64,000 nucleotides of DNA from Solitalea longa (GCF_002920915.1 NZ_PQVF01000001.1:248001-312000), one strand, 5' to 3'; numbered from the stretch's first letter, positions 35,891 through 45,724 are shown. The notes: generated from the sequence alone by a model not told the origin. Made by a program: numbers and translations.

Positions 35891-38674
35891 TCACGCCAGC
35901 TTGAATTTGAGGATAAAACGAGTGCCATAGCCGAGCTTGCTTTCAACATCAATACTTCCGGCATGAGTTAATATGATATTTTGAGTACTGGTTAACCCCA
36001 AACCACTTCCGTTTTGCTTTTCGGTATAAAATGGTTCGAACAGTTTGCCCAGATTTTCGGGTTTTATACCGGTTCCATTATCAGCAATTTCTACAATTGC
36101 CTTATCCTGCTCACAGGTAGTCTTAATTTTTAAAACCCCTTTTTGAGGAAGCATGGCTTCAATAGCATTTATTATGATGTTAAGAATGGCTATTTTAATC
36201 TTGTCATTGTCAACCGATATCTCACAGTCAGGCAGCATATAATCCTTTTCTACCTTAATTTCATTGAGCGTGATGCGGTCAATTGCCAATTCAAGCGTTT
36301 CATCAATTAGTGTATTAACTGATTTCTTTTGTAGTTCGAGGTATTCGGCACGTGTGCTGTTCAACAACTGCGTGATCAGCACATTAATGCGCTTGCAATT
36401 GCGCTGAATGATATCGAAGTAGAAATCATAATTGTTTTCAGTATCATTTATTTCGAGTTTAAGCTGTTCCAGTGCGAGGTTTACATTTGTTAATGGATTC
36501 CTGACCTCATGAGCAATGGTTCGTGCCACCCGCTCCGTTGCATCCAGTTTCTGCGAAACGATTCTCTCTTGTTCTGATTGTTTAAGAGCACTTATGTCGT
36601 GGATTATTCCCTGGAAGAAAATGGATCGACCTTCGCTATCGTATTGGGCCGAAGCGGTAATCAAAGCGTAAATACGTTGCCCTTTTCTGCTTATTAATGT
36701 TTCCTCTTTGTCACTAAGGTTTCCACGTTGAATTAATTCTTGCTGAAATTCTTCCCAATCTTTTTTTAAGTAGAAAAACGAGCGAAGATTCGAGCTCTTT
36801 AACTCTGAAAGGTTTACGCCTAATAAGCTTACAGCCGATTGGTTGATATCGATAATATTGCCATCGCGGTTAATTATAAAGATGACATCTTTGGATTGCT
36901 CGAACAGGCTGCGATACTTATATTCACTCTTAAGGATTTTAGCCTGGTTATGTTTACGTTCAGTTATATCCTGAATTACGCTGAGTACCTGGGTGGTATT
37001 TCCATGGTAATCTGTTTTAAAAGCTACCCGGCGTGATGAAAGCCAACGCCACTCGCCTGATGGACGTTTAAAGCGATATTCATTTTCTACAACCTGGCCT
37101 TCAGCAACAGCATACATTCTGCCCGAATAATCCTCGGTGTTTAATTGAACTTCACCGTTTATAATTGAATTAAGTTGTACTTTGTTGATTTGGAATAGCT
37201 CTTCTTCGGTGATATCCAAAATTTGCAGCAGTTCTTTGTTGCAATAAATCGGTTTTAACACTTCAATATCAATTACCAGAATGCCCGTTGGTGTATTGGT
37301 AGCAATTTTCTCTATAAAGTTTTTGCTTTCCTTAAGATCAATTTCGTTCTTTTTAATTTCAGAGATATCATCAAAAACAATAACGCAACCATCCCGGTAC
37401 TTTACCGCATTAATGTAAAACCATTTATTTAAGCTTCTTGAGTAGTGCTGAGTTTCGAATAAGGTGTCATATTCAACAACTTTTACGTATTCACTAAACA
37501 ATCCCGATTCTTTTACAGTTAAAAATATTTCTGTTAATTTTCGGTTAACCAAACTGCCTTGAAATGAGTAATTAAAAAGCTTGCGTAAGAGATATTCGGC
37601 AACAGGGTTGGTTAAAATAGAACGGAAATCAACAATGTCTCCCTTTTCATTTCTAATGGTTTCAAATGTAATGATGGCATAGGTCGAGCTGTTGAGTACC
37701 CCACCAATAAGGTCTTCGGCTTTTTTCCGCTCCTCAGCCACCTGATGCAAATTGGCAATCACCGTTTTTTCATTCCTTAAGGTTTCTAAATAATTAAGGC
37801 CTAACCCACAGAAAGGAATGACATAGGTAACCATTTTCATGAAATGAGCGATCATGAAATGATTATCAAAAATTTGCATACTGAACGCCATGTGCAACTG
37901 TGTAAAAATTGCAGGGAAAAGGCTTAAAATAAGCGTTAATGAAAATTTTGAAGGATAGCGGTGATAAAACTTAGGGAATACAAACACCAGTGCAAGGAAA
38001 TAAAGTAATAAAGGGATTCCATCTGCTGGATGCGTATAAAACTTACCGGTTATTGCTGAGGTGGGTAGCTTTTTCAGATTTAACAGCACATTGATCGTTA
38101 AGAAGGTAAGTAAAACGAAGATGATACTTATAAAGCTTACAAAGCGGACATTGGACCGTTCATTGGTAATGGTTCCCACAGGGCGCATGATCAAAAACAT
38201 GCCGGTTCCAATAATGAGAATAAATGCGTGGTATCCACTGCTAAGGAGCCAGGTAAAGGCTGAGATATCAACTAATTCAGTGGTTATGGATAACAACTGT
38301 GTTGCTGAAAGTATGTGAAATACATCAAACAATCCGGCACAAAAAAGTGCTACTCCAACTATTGGAGTGGTTATGTCCCGTTTTATGCTGTAATCAACAA
38401 AGGCTAGAATGATTGTTAGGAAGGCAATGGTAATGGCTATACTTACTAGGATAATATGGACGAAACGTCCGGCCAGCGCATAGTAAATAATATTTTGCTG
38501 GCTCTCATAGTTTAACGTATTTAACTTGGTAATATCAATTACCTGGTCATGAACTCCAAAATCAAAGCCCAGTAAGTTTAAAAAGCTTGGCAGAACACAA
38601 ATAATAAGTGTTGACCAAATAAACTGGGATGGTAATTCATAATTACCAAAAATGCGGCTTAAGCTATTCTTCAC
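35891..38674 (-). CDS. Multi-PAS membrane sensor histidine kinase
   Basis: A 927-residue kinase with a polytopic N-terminal sensor of about eight helices (1-300) like a MASE-type domain, followed by about three PAS domains (about 325-700). The PAS segments include IRNEKGDIVDFRSILTN, EYRFKRPSGEWRWLSSRR and KSEYKYRSLFEQSKDVIFI. The kinase core has the phospho-accepting His722 in ARTIAHEVRNPL, the N box NIIINAIEAM, G1 DNGTGI and G2 GSGLGL. It lies 9 bases after the sigma-54 regulator gene on the same strand, so the regulator is its probable partner. The signal could be a membrane-soluble or redox cue. Confidence 0.93.
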   Translation of the reverse strand: MKNSLSRIFGNYELPSQFIWSTLIICVLPSFLNLLGFDFGVHDQVIDITKLNTLNYESQQNIIYYALAGRFVHIILVSIAITIAFLTIILAFVDYSIKRDITTPIVGVALFCAGLFDVFHILSATQLLSITTELVDISAFTWLLSSGYHAFILIIGTGMFLIMRPVGTITNERSNVRFVSFISIIFVLLTFLTINVLLNLKKLPTSAITGKFYTHPADGIPLLLYFLALVFVFPKFYHRYPSKFSLTLILSLFPAIFTQLHMAFSMQIFDNHFMIAHFMKMVTYVIPFCGLGLNYLETLRNEKTVIANLHQVAEERKKAEDLIGGVLNSSTYAIITFETIRNEKGDIVDFRSILTNPVAEYLLRKLFNYSFQGSLVNRKLTEIFLTVKESGLFSEYVKVVEYDTLFETQHYSRSLNKWFYINAVKYRDGCVIVFDDISEIKKNEIDLKESKNFIEKIATNTPTGILVIDIEVLKPIYCNKELLQILDITEEELFQINKVQLNSIINGEVQLNTEDYSGRMYAVAEGQVVENEYRFKRPSGEWRWLSSRRVAFKTDYHGNTTQVLSVIQDITERKHNQAKILKSEYKYRSLFEQSKDVIFIINRDGNIIDINQSAVSLLGVNLSELKSSNLRSFFYLKKDWEEFQQELIQRGNLSDKEETLISRKGQRIYALITASAQYDSEGRSIFFQGIIHDISALKQSEQERIVSQKLDATERVARTIAHEVRNPLTNVNLALEQLKLEINDTENNYDFYFDIIQRNCKRINVLITQLLNSTRAEYLELQKKSVNTLIDETLELAIDRITLNEIKVEKDYMLPDCEISVDNDKIKIAILNIIINAIEAMLPQKGVLKIKTTCEQDKAIVEIADNGTGIKPENLGKLFEPFYTEKQNGSGLGLTSTQNIILTHAGSIDVESKLGYGTRFILKFKLA

Positions 38675-38683
38675 ACTGCAATC

Positions 38684-40117
38684 TTAATTAAGCTTCATTG
38701 CTTTCATTTTATTATAAAGAGTCTTTCTGTCGATATTTAAAATGGCAGCAGCTTTGGTTTTGTTAAAATTTACTTCTCTCAATACTTTCATGATGGTATC
38801 CAACTCGGCTTCCTGAGCGGCTGATTTTAAATCATTTCGACTGAATGCCACCGTTCTCACCGGTTCTACAAATTGCGGCTCTGTTGAGGAAGCGATGGGA
38901 GAAAAGTTTAGTTCTAATAATTCAAGTGGGAGCGAACGTGATTCAATCTCACTACCATCTTCTGTTAAAAGTGCTGCTCGACGAACTACGTTTTTTAGCT
39001 CACGAATGTTACCCGGCCAGCTGTATCGTGTAAAATAGCGAATAACTTCAGGTGAAAAACCGGGAATATGTTTATTCAATTCAATACTCGTTTGCTTTAA
39101 AAAATGTTCAGCAAATTGCATCAAATCGCCATGACGGTTTCTTAACGGAGGAATATGTATACTGAACTCATTAAAACGGTGGAAAAGGTCTTCACGGAAT
39201 CGGCCTTTTTGAACAGCCTCCCAAAGGTTTTCATTGGATGCCACCAGAATACGAACATCTAATTCAATCTCTTTATTTCCTCCAATACGCTTTACTTTTC
39301 GTTCCTGAATAACACGCAATAGCGAAACCTGAATATCGTATGATAAATTAGCTACCTCGTCAAGAAACAAGGTTCCTCCGTTTGCCATTTCAAAATGACC
39401 AATTTTTTGAGCCAAAGCTCCTGTAAATGAACCTTTTTCATGTCCAAACAGCTCACTACCTGCCAATTCTTTTGATAATGAACCACAATCGAGCGGTATA
39501 AACGGTCTATCTTTACGGGGGCTGTTCTGATGGATCATATTCGCTACTGATTCTTTTCCTGTCCCACTTTCACCAAATAAAATAACGCTGTAATTAGTAG
39601 GTGCCACCAGGCTTATCTGCCGGTAGAGTTCCTTAGCAGATTCACAATCTCCAAGCACATAGTTTTTAGTTATCAAAACGCCCTGTTGTGTTTTAGTGGG
39701 TTTTGAGGTTTTTGATTCTTCTTGAATTGACTCGGTCTGCTCGTTTTTGCGTACTTGAGCTGTTTCCAGTGCCTTATTTATGGTGTTTAATATTTCATCG
39801 GGATAAAGCGGTTTCGAAATGTAATCGTAAGCGCCGTTTTTAACCATTTCCACAGCAATTTTAACATCAGAATAACCTGTTATTATAATTACAATGGTTT
39901 GAGGGTGTATGGCAAGTATTTTATCAAGCATATCACGACCATCTGTATCTTCCAGTCGGTAATCGCATAATATTAAATCGTACCGATTAACATTAAGCAA
40001 CTCCATAGCCTTTGCTCCACTTGTGGCGGTTTCTACATTAAATCCATGTTTGGTTAAAAAACGTGTTAATAGTAGTCCAATGTTTACTTCGTCGTCAATG
40101 ATCAGGATATTTTTCAT
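38684..40117 (-). CDS. Sigma-54-dependent response regulator (NtrC type)
   Basis: A 477-residue response regulator. The receiver domain (1-115) has Asp52 in LILCDYRLED as phosphate acceptor. The AAA+ domain (about 150-390) has Walker A GESGTGKE (182-189), the sigma-54 contact loop GSFTGA (229-234, a Ser variant of GAFTGA), Walker B GGTLFLDE and the arginine motif RFREDLFHR. A Fis-type helix-turn-helix lies at about 435-475 (NFNKTKAAAILNIDRKTLYNKMK). It activates RpoN promoters, and its targets are unknown. It precedes its kinase by 9 bases. Confidence 0.95.
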   Translation of the reverse strand: MKNILIIDDEVNIGLLLTRFLTKHGFNVETATSGAKAMELLNVNRYDLILCDYRLEDTDGRDMLDKILAIHPQTIVIIITGYSDVKIAVEMVKNGAYDYISKPLYPDEILNTINKALETAQVRKNEQTESIQEESKTSKPTKTQQGVLITKNYVLGDCESAKELYRQISLVAPTNYSVILFGESGTGKESVANMIHQNSPRKDRPFIPLDCGSLSKELAGSELFGHEKGSFTGALAQKIGHFEMANGGTLFLDEVANLSYDIQVSLLRVIQERKVKRIGGNKEIELDVRILVASNENLWEAVQKGRFREDLFHRFNEFSIHIPPLRNRHGDLMQFAEHFLKQTSIELNKHIPGFSPEVIRYFTRYSWPGNIRELKNVVRRAALLTEDGSEIESRSLPLELLELNFSPIASSTEPQFVEPVRTVAFSRNDLKSAAQEAELDTIMKVLREVNFNKTKAAAILNIDRKTLYNKMKAMKLN

Positions 40118-40233
40118 GCTATTCGATATTAAAATCTAAAAAAATGAGTACTCAACTTCCCAGCAAGGATCTAAATTAAAGGTGTGTATTTTTTTCCACA
40201 CTTTTTCTTTAATTCGTAAAAATCGATGCCCAA

Positions 40234-40241
40234 TATTTTTG
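40234..40241 (+). promoter_or_regulatory. Orphan -7-like element on the plus strand
   Basis: TATTTTTG matches TAnnTTTG but points into DNA with no plus-strand gene until 43431. It may be chance in an AT-rich gap, or the start of an unannotated small RNA. Confidence 0.25.
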
Positions 40242-40420
40242 TTTATCAGGTTTATATATGCTTATAATCATATAGTACGACAAAAGAATTGTGCTGCACA
40301 GTTATGATAAATCCTTTTGCTGGTTGAGTTTAATTGTATGTATTAAACTTGGTTTCAGTTAAAATAATGCAAAGCCTGAACCAAATTAGTTTGTAAAAAA
40401 ACGGTCCTAATTATAAAAAC

Positions 40421-40447
40421 ATAAAAAGCCGGTATTTATGCCGGCTT
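40421..40447 (-). terminator. Terminator after AMP nucleosidase
   Basis: On the minus strand AAGCCGG and CCGGCTT pair around CATAAATA and are followed by a T run. It lies about 25 bases past the stop. Confidence 0.82.
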
Positions 40448-40472
40448 CTGTATAAATAAGATCATTTTACTT

Positions 40473-41252
40473 TTAAACATCTTCAAAGCGTAAATGTTTA
40501 ATTGTATTTCCTTTATTTATGAGCTGATAAAGCGACTCAATGCCAATTTTTAAGTGTTGTTCAACATATTTTTCAGTAACTTTTAAATCGCTTTCAGATG
40601 TTTTTACACCCGAAGCTATCATGGGCTGGTCTGAAACCAAAAGCAAAGCTCCCGACGGGATTTTGTTATAAAAACCTGCAGTGAAAAGGGTGGCAGTTTC
40701 CATATCAATAGCCATGCAGCGGATTTTTCGGAGATAATCTTTAAACTCTTCATCGTGCTCCCAAACCCGGCGATTAGTTGTGTAAACAGTGCCGGTCCAG
40801 TAATCGCGTTTATGCTCCCTGATTGCAGTGGATACCGCTTTCTGAAGGGAAAATGCAGGTAAGGCAGGTACTTCGGCCGGGAAATAATCATTTGAAGTTC
40901 CTTCGCCTCTAATCGCAGCTATTGGTAAAATAAGATCACCCAATTCGTTTTTACGTTTTAATCCTCCGCATTTACCTAAAAATAAAGTTGCCTTGGGCTT
41001 TATGGCAGATAATAGATCCATTATGATGGCGGCATTGGGGCTGCCCATTCCAAAATTTATAATGGTTATATCATCGGAGGTTGCATTAAGCATGGGCTTA
41101 TCTTGCCCTTTAAGTTCCACCCCCTTCCATTCGGCAAATAACCTTACATAATTATTGAAATTGGTCAACAGAATGTACTCGCCAAAATCCTTTAACTCGG
41201 TACCTGTGTAGCGTGGCAACCAATTGGCCACAATTTCTTCTCTACTTTTCAT
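40473..41252 (-). CDS. amn: AMP nucleosidase
   Basis: Hydrolyses AMP to adenine and ribose 5-phosphate. It is a phosphorylase-superfamily protein of 259 residues when started at ATG 41252, where MKSREEIVANWLPRYTGT opens in the way usual for Bacteroidota AMN. An upstream ATG at 41303 would add 17 unrelated residues. Nucleoside-site motifs are TIINFGMGSPNAAIIMDLL, FLGKCGGLK and AIDMETATLFTAGF. It lacks the extra N-terminal regulatory domain of E. coli Amn. The promoter is uncertain (TACCTTGT on the minus strand near 41338). Confidence 0.9.
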   Translation of the reverse strand: MKSREEIVANWLPRYTGTELKDFGEYILLTNFNNYVRLFAEWKGVELKGQDKPMLNATSDDITIINFGMGSPNAAIIMDLLSAIKPKATLFLGKCGGLKRKNELGDLILPIAAIRGEGTSNDYFPAEVPALPAFSLQKAVSTAIREHKRDYWTGTVYTTNRRVWEHDEEFKDYLRKIRCMAIDMETATLFTAGFYNKIPSGALLLVSDQPMIASGVKTSESDLKVTEKYVEQHLKIGIESLYQLINKGNTIKHLRFEDV

Positions 41253-41346
41253 AAGCTTTATTATTTGATTGATTTCATCTTTTCGGTAATACAACCTCTG
41301 CATTACCTGTCAATCGTTTTATAAACTATCGTATTTACAAGGTACA

Positions 41347-41376
41347 AAAAAAGCCCACCGAAATCGGTGAGCTTTT
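41347..41376 (-). terminator. Terminator after the beta-barrel gene
   Basis: On the minus strand GCTCACCG and CGGTGGGC pair with one wobble around ATTT, followed by seven Ts. It separates the barrel gene from amn. Confidence 0.88.
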
Positions 41377-41396
41377 CAACTTAATTAAGATTTTTC

Positions 41397-41915
41397 TCAG
41401 AAGCCAAATGAATACGCAAATCGTAATCCGAAAAATGATCTGTCAAAGTCTCCTGTATGACCTTCGTAGCGAGCTGAAACATCGACAAATTTATTGTCTG
41501 CAACAGGAAAGGAATATCCAAGTCCAGGAGCATACACAAATGTGGTTGAAGAACCATCTCCTGTATAAAAAGCCGCTCCTAATTCGCCAATGCCATAAAA
41601 ATTGCTTGCGAAATAATACTTACCACCAACTTTTACGGGAATAAACCCCGAACCTTCAAGTCCATCAATTTTACTATTGGTAAATGTTGAATAACCAGCC
41701 GTTGCTGTTACTGAAAGGTTGGACTTAACTGGAAATTCGGCCTGTAGAGAACCACCTAATACAATCTTGTACACATCAGCAGCATTGCCAAGAGGGAAGC
41801 CTGATTCAAAAGCAATGTTTAATAATTTTTTACCAGCCGGAGCTTGTGCATTAACATGGTTTGATACCATAAGAGCGCTAACAAAAAGTATAGCTAATAA
41901 AGTGAGACGTTTCAT
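41397..41915 (-). CDS. Outer-membrane beta-barrel protein
   Basis: A 172-residue protein when started at ATG 41915, which places a normal signal peptide first (MKRLTLLAILFVSALMVSNH, ending NAQ). The upstream ATG at 41957 would place 14 residues before the signal. The mature part has alternating hydrophobic strands (LNIAFESGFPLG, YYFASNFYGIGELGAAFYTG, VSARYEGH) and ends in FAYSFGF, the terminal aromatic of a barrel. It is an eight-stranded OmpW/OprF-like porin fold by pattern. The function is unknown. Confidence 0.82.
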   Translation of the reverse strand: MKRLTLLAILFVSALMVSNHVNAQAPAGKKLLNIAFESGFPLGNAADVYKIVLGGSLQAEFPVKSNLSVTATAGYSTFTNSKIDGLEGSGFIPVKVGGKYYFASNFYGIGELGAAFYTGDGSSTTFVYAPGLGYSFPVADNKFVDVSARYEGHTGDFDRSFFGLRFAYSFGF

Positions 41916-42044
41916 AATTAGAGTTTGTTTGTATTGTTTTTCAAAAAAAATAAGCAATCAACTATTTAATGAAAGTAGAAGATTTATGTTGTTTACCATT
42001 TGGTAATGGTGAAACGAAGTTAATAAATAAGCCCGATTCAAAAA

Positions 42045-42824
42045 TTACCGACCTGTAAAATTAGCTTTACGTTTTTCAATAAAAGCTTGTGTCCCTTCCT
42101 TAAAGTCATCAGTGCCAAAAAGCTTTCCAAATTCTTCAATTTCAACGATATAGCCATTTTTGTCTTTCGAATAAAATGCGTTTACAGCCTTTAGCGCTGA
42201 CGTGAGTGCTAATGGTGCACGACTAAGCATTTTTTCTGCTAATTCTTCACATTTGGTTATAAGCGCATATTCGGGGGTTACCTCATTTACTAAACCAATG
42301 CTTTTTGCATCTTCTGCCCTTACCATATCGGCAGTTAAGATCATTTCTAAAGCCTTAGCTTTACCCACAAGTTGAGTTAATCGTTGAGTGCCACCATATC
42401 CCGGAATTAATCCCAGTGTTACTTCAGGGAGTCCAAGCTTTGCATTTTCACTTGCAATACGAATATGGCAAGCCATGGCTAATTCTAAACCTCCGCCTAA
42501 AGCAAATCCATTTATAGCAGCAATTATAGGCTTTGGGCTGTTTTCAATAAGGTCGAAAACATTGGTGTGGCCATCGGTTGCCAGTTGCTGTCCTTCGGCA
42601 ACTGTAAAGTTCGCAAACTCTGAAATGTCGGCCCCTGCAACAAAGGCTTTAGGCCCGTCGCCGGTAATAATGGCTACTCCTGCTTTTGCATTTGTAATAA
42701 AATCTTTAATAACCGCACTTAGCTCGGCAAGCGTATCTTTATTAAGTGCGTTTAACTTGGCTGCACGATTAATAGTTATATATAAAATACGGTTCTTTAT
42801 TTCGACTAAAAGATTGTTGTACAT
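42045..42824 (-). CDS. Enoyl-CoA hydratase/crotonase-family protein
   Basis: A 259-residue crotonase. The oxyanion loop is in VAGADISEF, and the catalytic glutamates Glu114 (GGGLELAMACH) and Glu134 (GLPEVTLGLIPG) have the 20-residue spacing of rat mitochondrial hydratase. Hydration of trans-2-enoyl-CoA is therefore the best call. It is downstream of the B12-binding gene by 56 bases on the same strand. That linkage suggests a branched-chain or propionate acyl-CoA route, though this is only inferred. Confidence 0.92.
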   Translation of the reverse strand: MYNNLLVEIKNRILYITINRAAKLNALNKDTLAELSAVIKDFITNAKAGVAIITGDGPKAFVAGADISEFANFTVAEGQQLATDGHTNVFDLIENSPKPIIAAINGFALGGGLELAMACHIRIASENAKLGLPEVTLGLIPGYGGTQRLTQLVGKAKALEMILTADMVRAEDAKSIGLVNEVTPEYALITKCEELAEKMLSRAPLALTSALKAVNAFYSKDKNGYIVEIEEFGKLFGTDDFKEGTQAFIEKRKANFTGR

Positions 42825-42880
42825 AATAAAATGATTTTTAGGAAAAGATGATTAATGTGTTGGCTAAGCAAATTGAAGAC

Positions 42881-43291
42881 CTAAAAAGATCGGTGTTCTT
42901 TTGTCCAGTCTGAGATATATTCAACGATGTCGGCGGTACTTGTTCCTGGAGGGAATAAAGTACCTACGCCAAGCTCATTTAATTGTTTCATATCTCCTTC
43001 AGGAATGATGCCTCCGCCGGTTAACAAGACATCGTCCAATTGCTTTTCCTTCATCAGTTTCATAATTTTTGGAAAAACGGTCATATGAGCGCCAGAAAGG
43101 ATACTGATGCCAATGGCATCAACGTCTTCCTGCAGGGCAGTGTTTACAATCATTTCGGGAGTTTGTCGCAGGCCGGTATAAATAACTTCCATGCCTGCAT
43201 CTCTCAACGAGGTGGCTATAATTTTGGCACCTCGATCGTGGCCATCAAGGCCGCACTTGGCAACTAAAACTCGAATAGGTCTGTTCATCAA
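42881..43291 (-). CDS. Stand-alone cobalamin-binding protein (mutase small domain)
   Basis: A 136-residue protein equal to the C-terminal B12 domain of methylmalonyl-CoA mutase-type enzymes. The base-off motif DGHDRG is at residues 16-21 with the cobalt-binding His18, and the domain also has [10 protein letters not shown] and [12 protein letters not shown]. The catalytic subunit is not encoded beside it, so it must pair with a large subunit elsewhere. Paired two-gene mutases of this type include isobutyryl-CoA and ethylmalonyl-CoA mutases. It forms a probable operon with the crotonase. Confidence 0.9.
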   Translation of the reverse strand: MMNRPIRVLVAKCGLDGHDRGAKIIATSLRDAGMEVIYTGLRQTPEMIVNTALQEDVDAIGISILSGAHMTVFPKIMKLMKEKQLDDVLLTGGGIIPEGDMKQLNELGVGTLFPPGTSTADIVEYISDWTKEHRSF

Positions 43292-43333
43292 TTGGTCATC
43301 ATAAGTGCCCTTAACATTAAAGGGTTGGTGTTA

Positions 43334-43341
43334 CAAATGTA
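43334..43341 (-). promoter_or_regulatory. Candidate -7 element for the B12-binding gene
   Basis: Reads TACATTTG on the minus strand, 43 bases before the ATG at 43291. Confidence 0.5.
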
Positions 43342-43430
43342 ATTTTTTCAAACATTAACATTCTTCTAAAATTGAATAAAAACGATAAGGTTTGAATTCA
43401 TTTAAAGTTTTTTATAAATCATATCTTTCT

Positions 43431-43940
43431 ATGGAAATGCAAGACCAAAATGGCAAGGAATACTTTCGTTCATTATTTACTACTTACCTCAGCATTGTGG
43501 TTCCAATGAGTTTTTTCATTGTTTATGCCCTTTATCATCCCGATTTCTTAATTAAAAAATCCCCATATAATGGATCATTTAATGTGTACATAGCTGCTAT
43601 TTTTGGTGTTATAGCTATGTATCTCCAATTGTTTTGGTATCCTAAAAGGATATTGAAGGCCCAGTCATTGGAATCTATAATTGACAAGTTAAATAATTAC
43701 CGCGGCGCATATTTAATGACGTTACTTGCTTTTCAGGTTACTGCTATGGCATTTATGCTTTCGTTTTTGTTTACAAAAAATATGATCCTTGAAGCTTGTT
43801 CTATTGGGATAAGCATTGTGGTGTTGATTATTTATCCATGTAAAGCTAAGGTTATTGCTTCGTTAAAGTTGAGTGAAAGTGAGATCGAATCGCTTGACGA
43901 CCCTGAAGCAATAGTAGCTCAAGTTAAATCAAGTCGTTAA
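43431..43940 (+). CDS. Hypothetical four-helix membrane protein
   Basis: A 169-residue protein that I do not recognise. The ATG at 43431 is preferred. An in-frame TTG at 43392 would place 13 residues ahead and overlap a near-consensus -7 element (TATCTTTC, about 43422). Four hydrophobic helices lie at about 14-35, 51-70, 93-115 and 118-136. The short acidic C-terminal tail (ESEIESLDDPEAI) is cytosolic. It is a single gene, divergent from the B12-binding gene and 89 bases before glnS. Confidence 0.7.
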   Translation: MEMQDQNGKEYFRSLFTTYLSIVVPMSFFIVYALYHPDFLIKKSPYNGSFNVYIAAIFGVIAMYLQLFWYPKRILKAQSLESIIDKLNNYRGAYLMTLLAFQVTAMAFMLSFLFTKNMILEACSIGISIVVLIIYPCKAKVIASLKLSESEIESLDDPEAIVAQVKSSR

Positions 43941-43996
43941 TTGCACAGCAATGGCAATAATCCTTAATTTCTACCTGCTTTAACCTAATACTCTGC

Positions 43997-44004
43997 TATA
44001 TTTG
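43997..44004 (+). promoter_or_regulatory. Consensus -7 element for glnS
   Basis: TATATTTG matches TAnnTTTG and continues GCATTTTT. It lies 26 bases before the glnS ATG. Confidence 0.6.
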
Positions 44005-44029
44005 CATTTTTAAATTCTGACGATATTTT

Positions 44030-45703
44030 ATGAGTGAAGAGAGATCGCTTAACTTTTTAGAGGAAATAATTGAAAAAGATTTAGCCGAAGGAACCCATGA
44101 TGGGCGAGTGTTAACACGCTTTCCGCCTGAACCTAACGGATATTTACATATTGGTCATGCCAAATCTATTTGCTTAAATTTTGGTTTGGCAAATAAATAC
44201 AATGGAAAAACCAATCTGCGTTTCGATGATACTAACCCTGTTACTGAGGATACTGAATACGTAGAAAGCATTAAGGAAGATGTAAAGTGGTTGGGCTTTA
44301 ACTGGTCAGAGGAATTGTATACCTCCGACTATTTTGATAAGTTGTACGAATTTGCAGTAGCGCTTATTAAAAAAGGCTTAGCTTATGTTGATGATTCAAC
44401 ATCAGAAGAAATTGCTGCTCAAAAAGGCAATCCTACCGAACCGGGAACTCCAAGTCCGTATCGCAGCCGCAGTGTTGAAGAGAACTTGCAGTTGTTTGAA
44501 GACATGAGAGCAGGCAAATTTAAGGATGGTGAAAAGGTGCTTCGCGCTAAAATCGATCTGACTTCACCTAATATGCACATGCGCGATCCGATCATTTATC
44601 GTATTAAGCATGCTCATCATCATCGTACAGGCGATAAATGGTGCATTTATCCAATGTATGATTTCGCGCACGGTCAAAGTGATTCGATTGAAGAAATTAC
44701 GCATTCAATTTGTACGCTGGAGTTTATTCCACATCGTCCGTTGTACGATTGGTGTATCGAAAAACTGGGAATCTTCCCTTCAAAGCAATATGAGTTTGCC
44801 CGTTTGAATATGAATTATACGGTGATGAGCAAGCGTAAATTATTGCAACTGGTAAACGAAAATTATGTTGAAGGTTGGGACGATCCACGCATGCCAACTA
44901 TCAGTGGTTTACGTCGCCGTGGGTTTACACCTGCCTCCATCCGTGAGTTTTGTGAGCGTATTGGTATTCAAAAGCGTGAAAATGTCATTGATGTAAGTTT
45001 GCTTGAGTTCTGTATCCGTGAGGATCTGAATAAAACCTCATGGAGAAGAATGGCTGTTCTTGATCCGATAAAAATGGTTATTACTAATTATCCTGAGGGT
45101 GAAGTAGAAATGCTTGAGGGTGAAAATAACCCTGAGGTTGAAGGTGGCGACGGTTCTCGTATGTTGCCGTTCAGCAAGGAACTTTGGATTGAACGTGAAG
45201 ATTTTATGGAAAATCCTCCAAAGAAATTCTTCCGTTTAGGGCCGGGCCTTTCAACCCGTTTGAAGCACGCCTATATTGTAACCTGCACTGATTTTGTAAA
45301 AGATGCCGAAGGAAATGTAACAGAGATTCATTGTACCTACGCCCCTGATTCAAAATCGGGGAATGACACCAGTGGTATTGCTGTAAAAGGAACAATTCAT
45401 TGGGTAAGTGTTACGCATGCGAAAACTGCTGAAGTTCGACTGTATGAACGCTTGTTCAAAGTCGTGAATCCGGCAAGTGAAGAAGGTGATTTTAAAGAAT
45501 ACATTAACCCTGATAGTTTACAAATTATCAAAAAGGCTTATATCGAACCAGCTTTAGCTGAAGATTTCAATCCGGAACATCGTTTCCAGTTTATTCGTAA
45601 GGGATATTTTGTGATGGATAAGGATTCTTCACCAGAGCACTTGGTATTTAACCGCACCGTTACCCTGAAAGATTCATGGGCCAAAGAGGTTAAAAAGGGA
45701 TAA
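44030..45703 (+). CDS. glnS: Glutamine--tRNA ligase
   Basis: Charges tRNA-Gln directly with glutamine. The class I synthetase has 557 residues, like E. coli GlnS. The HIGH motif is at residues 40-43 ([13 protein letters not shown]), and the second signature appears as VMSKR at 265-269. [15 protein letters not shown] and the following RFDDTNPV are characteristic of GlnS and GluRS. The C-terminal anticodon-binding barrels (about 340-550) are complete. It has its own consensus -7 element and a terminator. Confidence 0.97.
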   Translation: MSEERSLNFLEEIIEKDLAEGTHDGRVLTRFPPEPNGYLHIGHAKSICLNFGLANKYNGKTNLRFDDTNPVTEDTEYVESIKEDVKWLGFNWSEELYTSDYFDKLYEFAVALIKKGLAYVDDSTSEEIAAQKGNPTEPGTPSPYRSRSVEENLQLFEDMRAGKFKDGEKVLRAKIDLTSPNMHMRDPIIYRIKHAHHHRTGDKWCIYPMYDFAHGQSDSIEEITHSICTLEFIPHRPLYDWCIEKLGIFPSKQYEFARLNMNYTVMSKRKLLQLVNENYVEGWDDPRMPTISGLRRRGFTPASIREFCERIGIQKRENVIDVSLLEFCIREDLNKTSWRRMAVLDPIKMVITNYPEGEVEMLEGENNPEVEGGDGSRMLPFSKELWIEREDFMENPPKKFFRLGPGLSTRLKHAYIVTCTDFVKDAEGNVTEIHCTYAPDSKSGNDTSGIAVKGTIHWVSVTHAKTAEVRLYERLFKVVNPASEEGDFKEYINPDSLQIIKKAYIEPALAEDFNPEHRFQFIRKGYFVMDKDSSPEHLVFNRTVTLKDSWAKEVKKG

Positions 45704-45724
45704 AAAGGAAATTTAAGTATATTC

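Larger units (their letters stand above)
40118..40472. other. 355-bp intergenic region upstream of the sigma-54 regulator
   Basis: It contains the terminator of the AMP nucleosidase gene near its right end. A plus-strand TATTTTTG at 40234-40241 has no gene downstream on that strand. No tRNA or convincing small reading frame was seen. A transcript from the plus-strand element would run to about 40450. Confidence 0.5.

Noticed and set aside
42388-42834. Plus-strand open frame of 148 codons opposite the crotonase gene
   Set aside because: It covers the catalytic region of the crotonase in antisense. The translation is repetitive and unrelated to any family I know.
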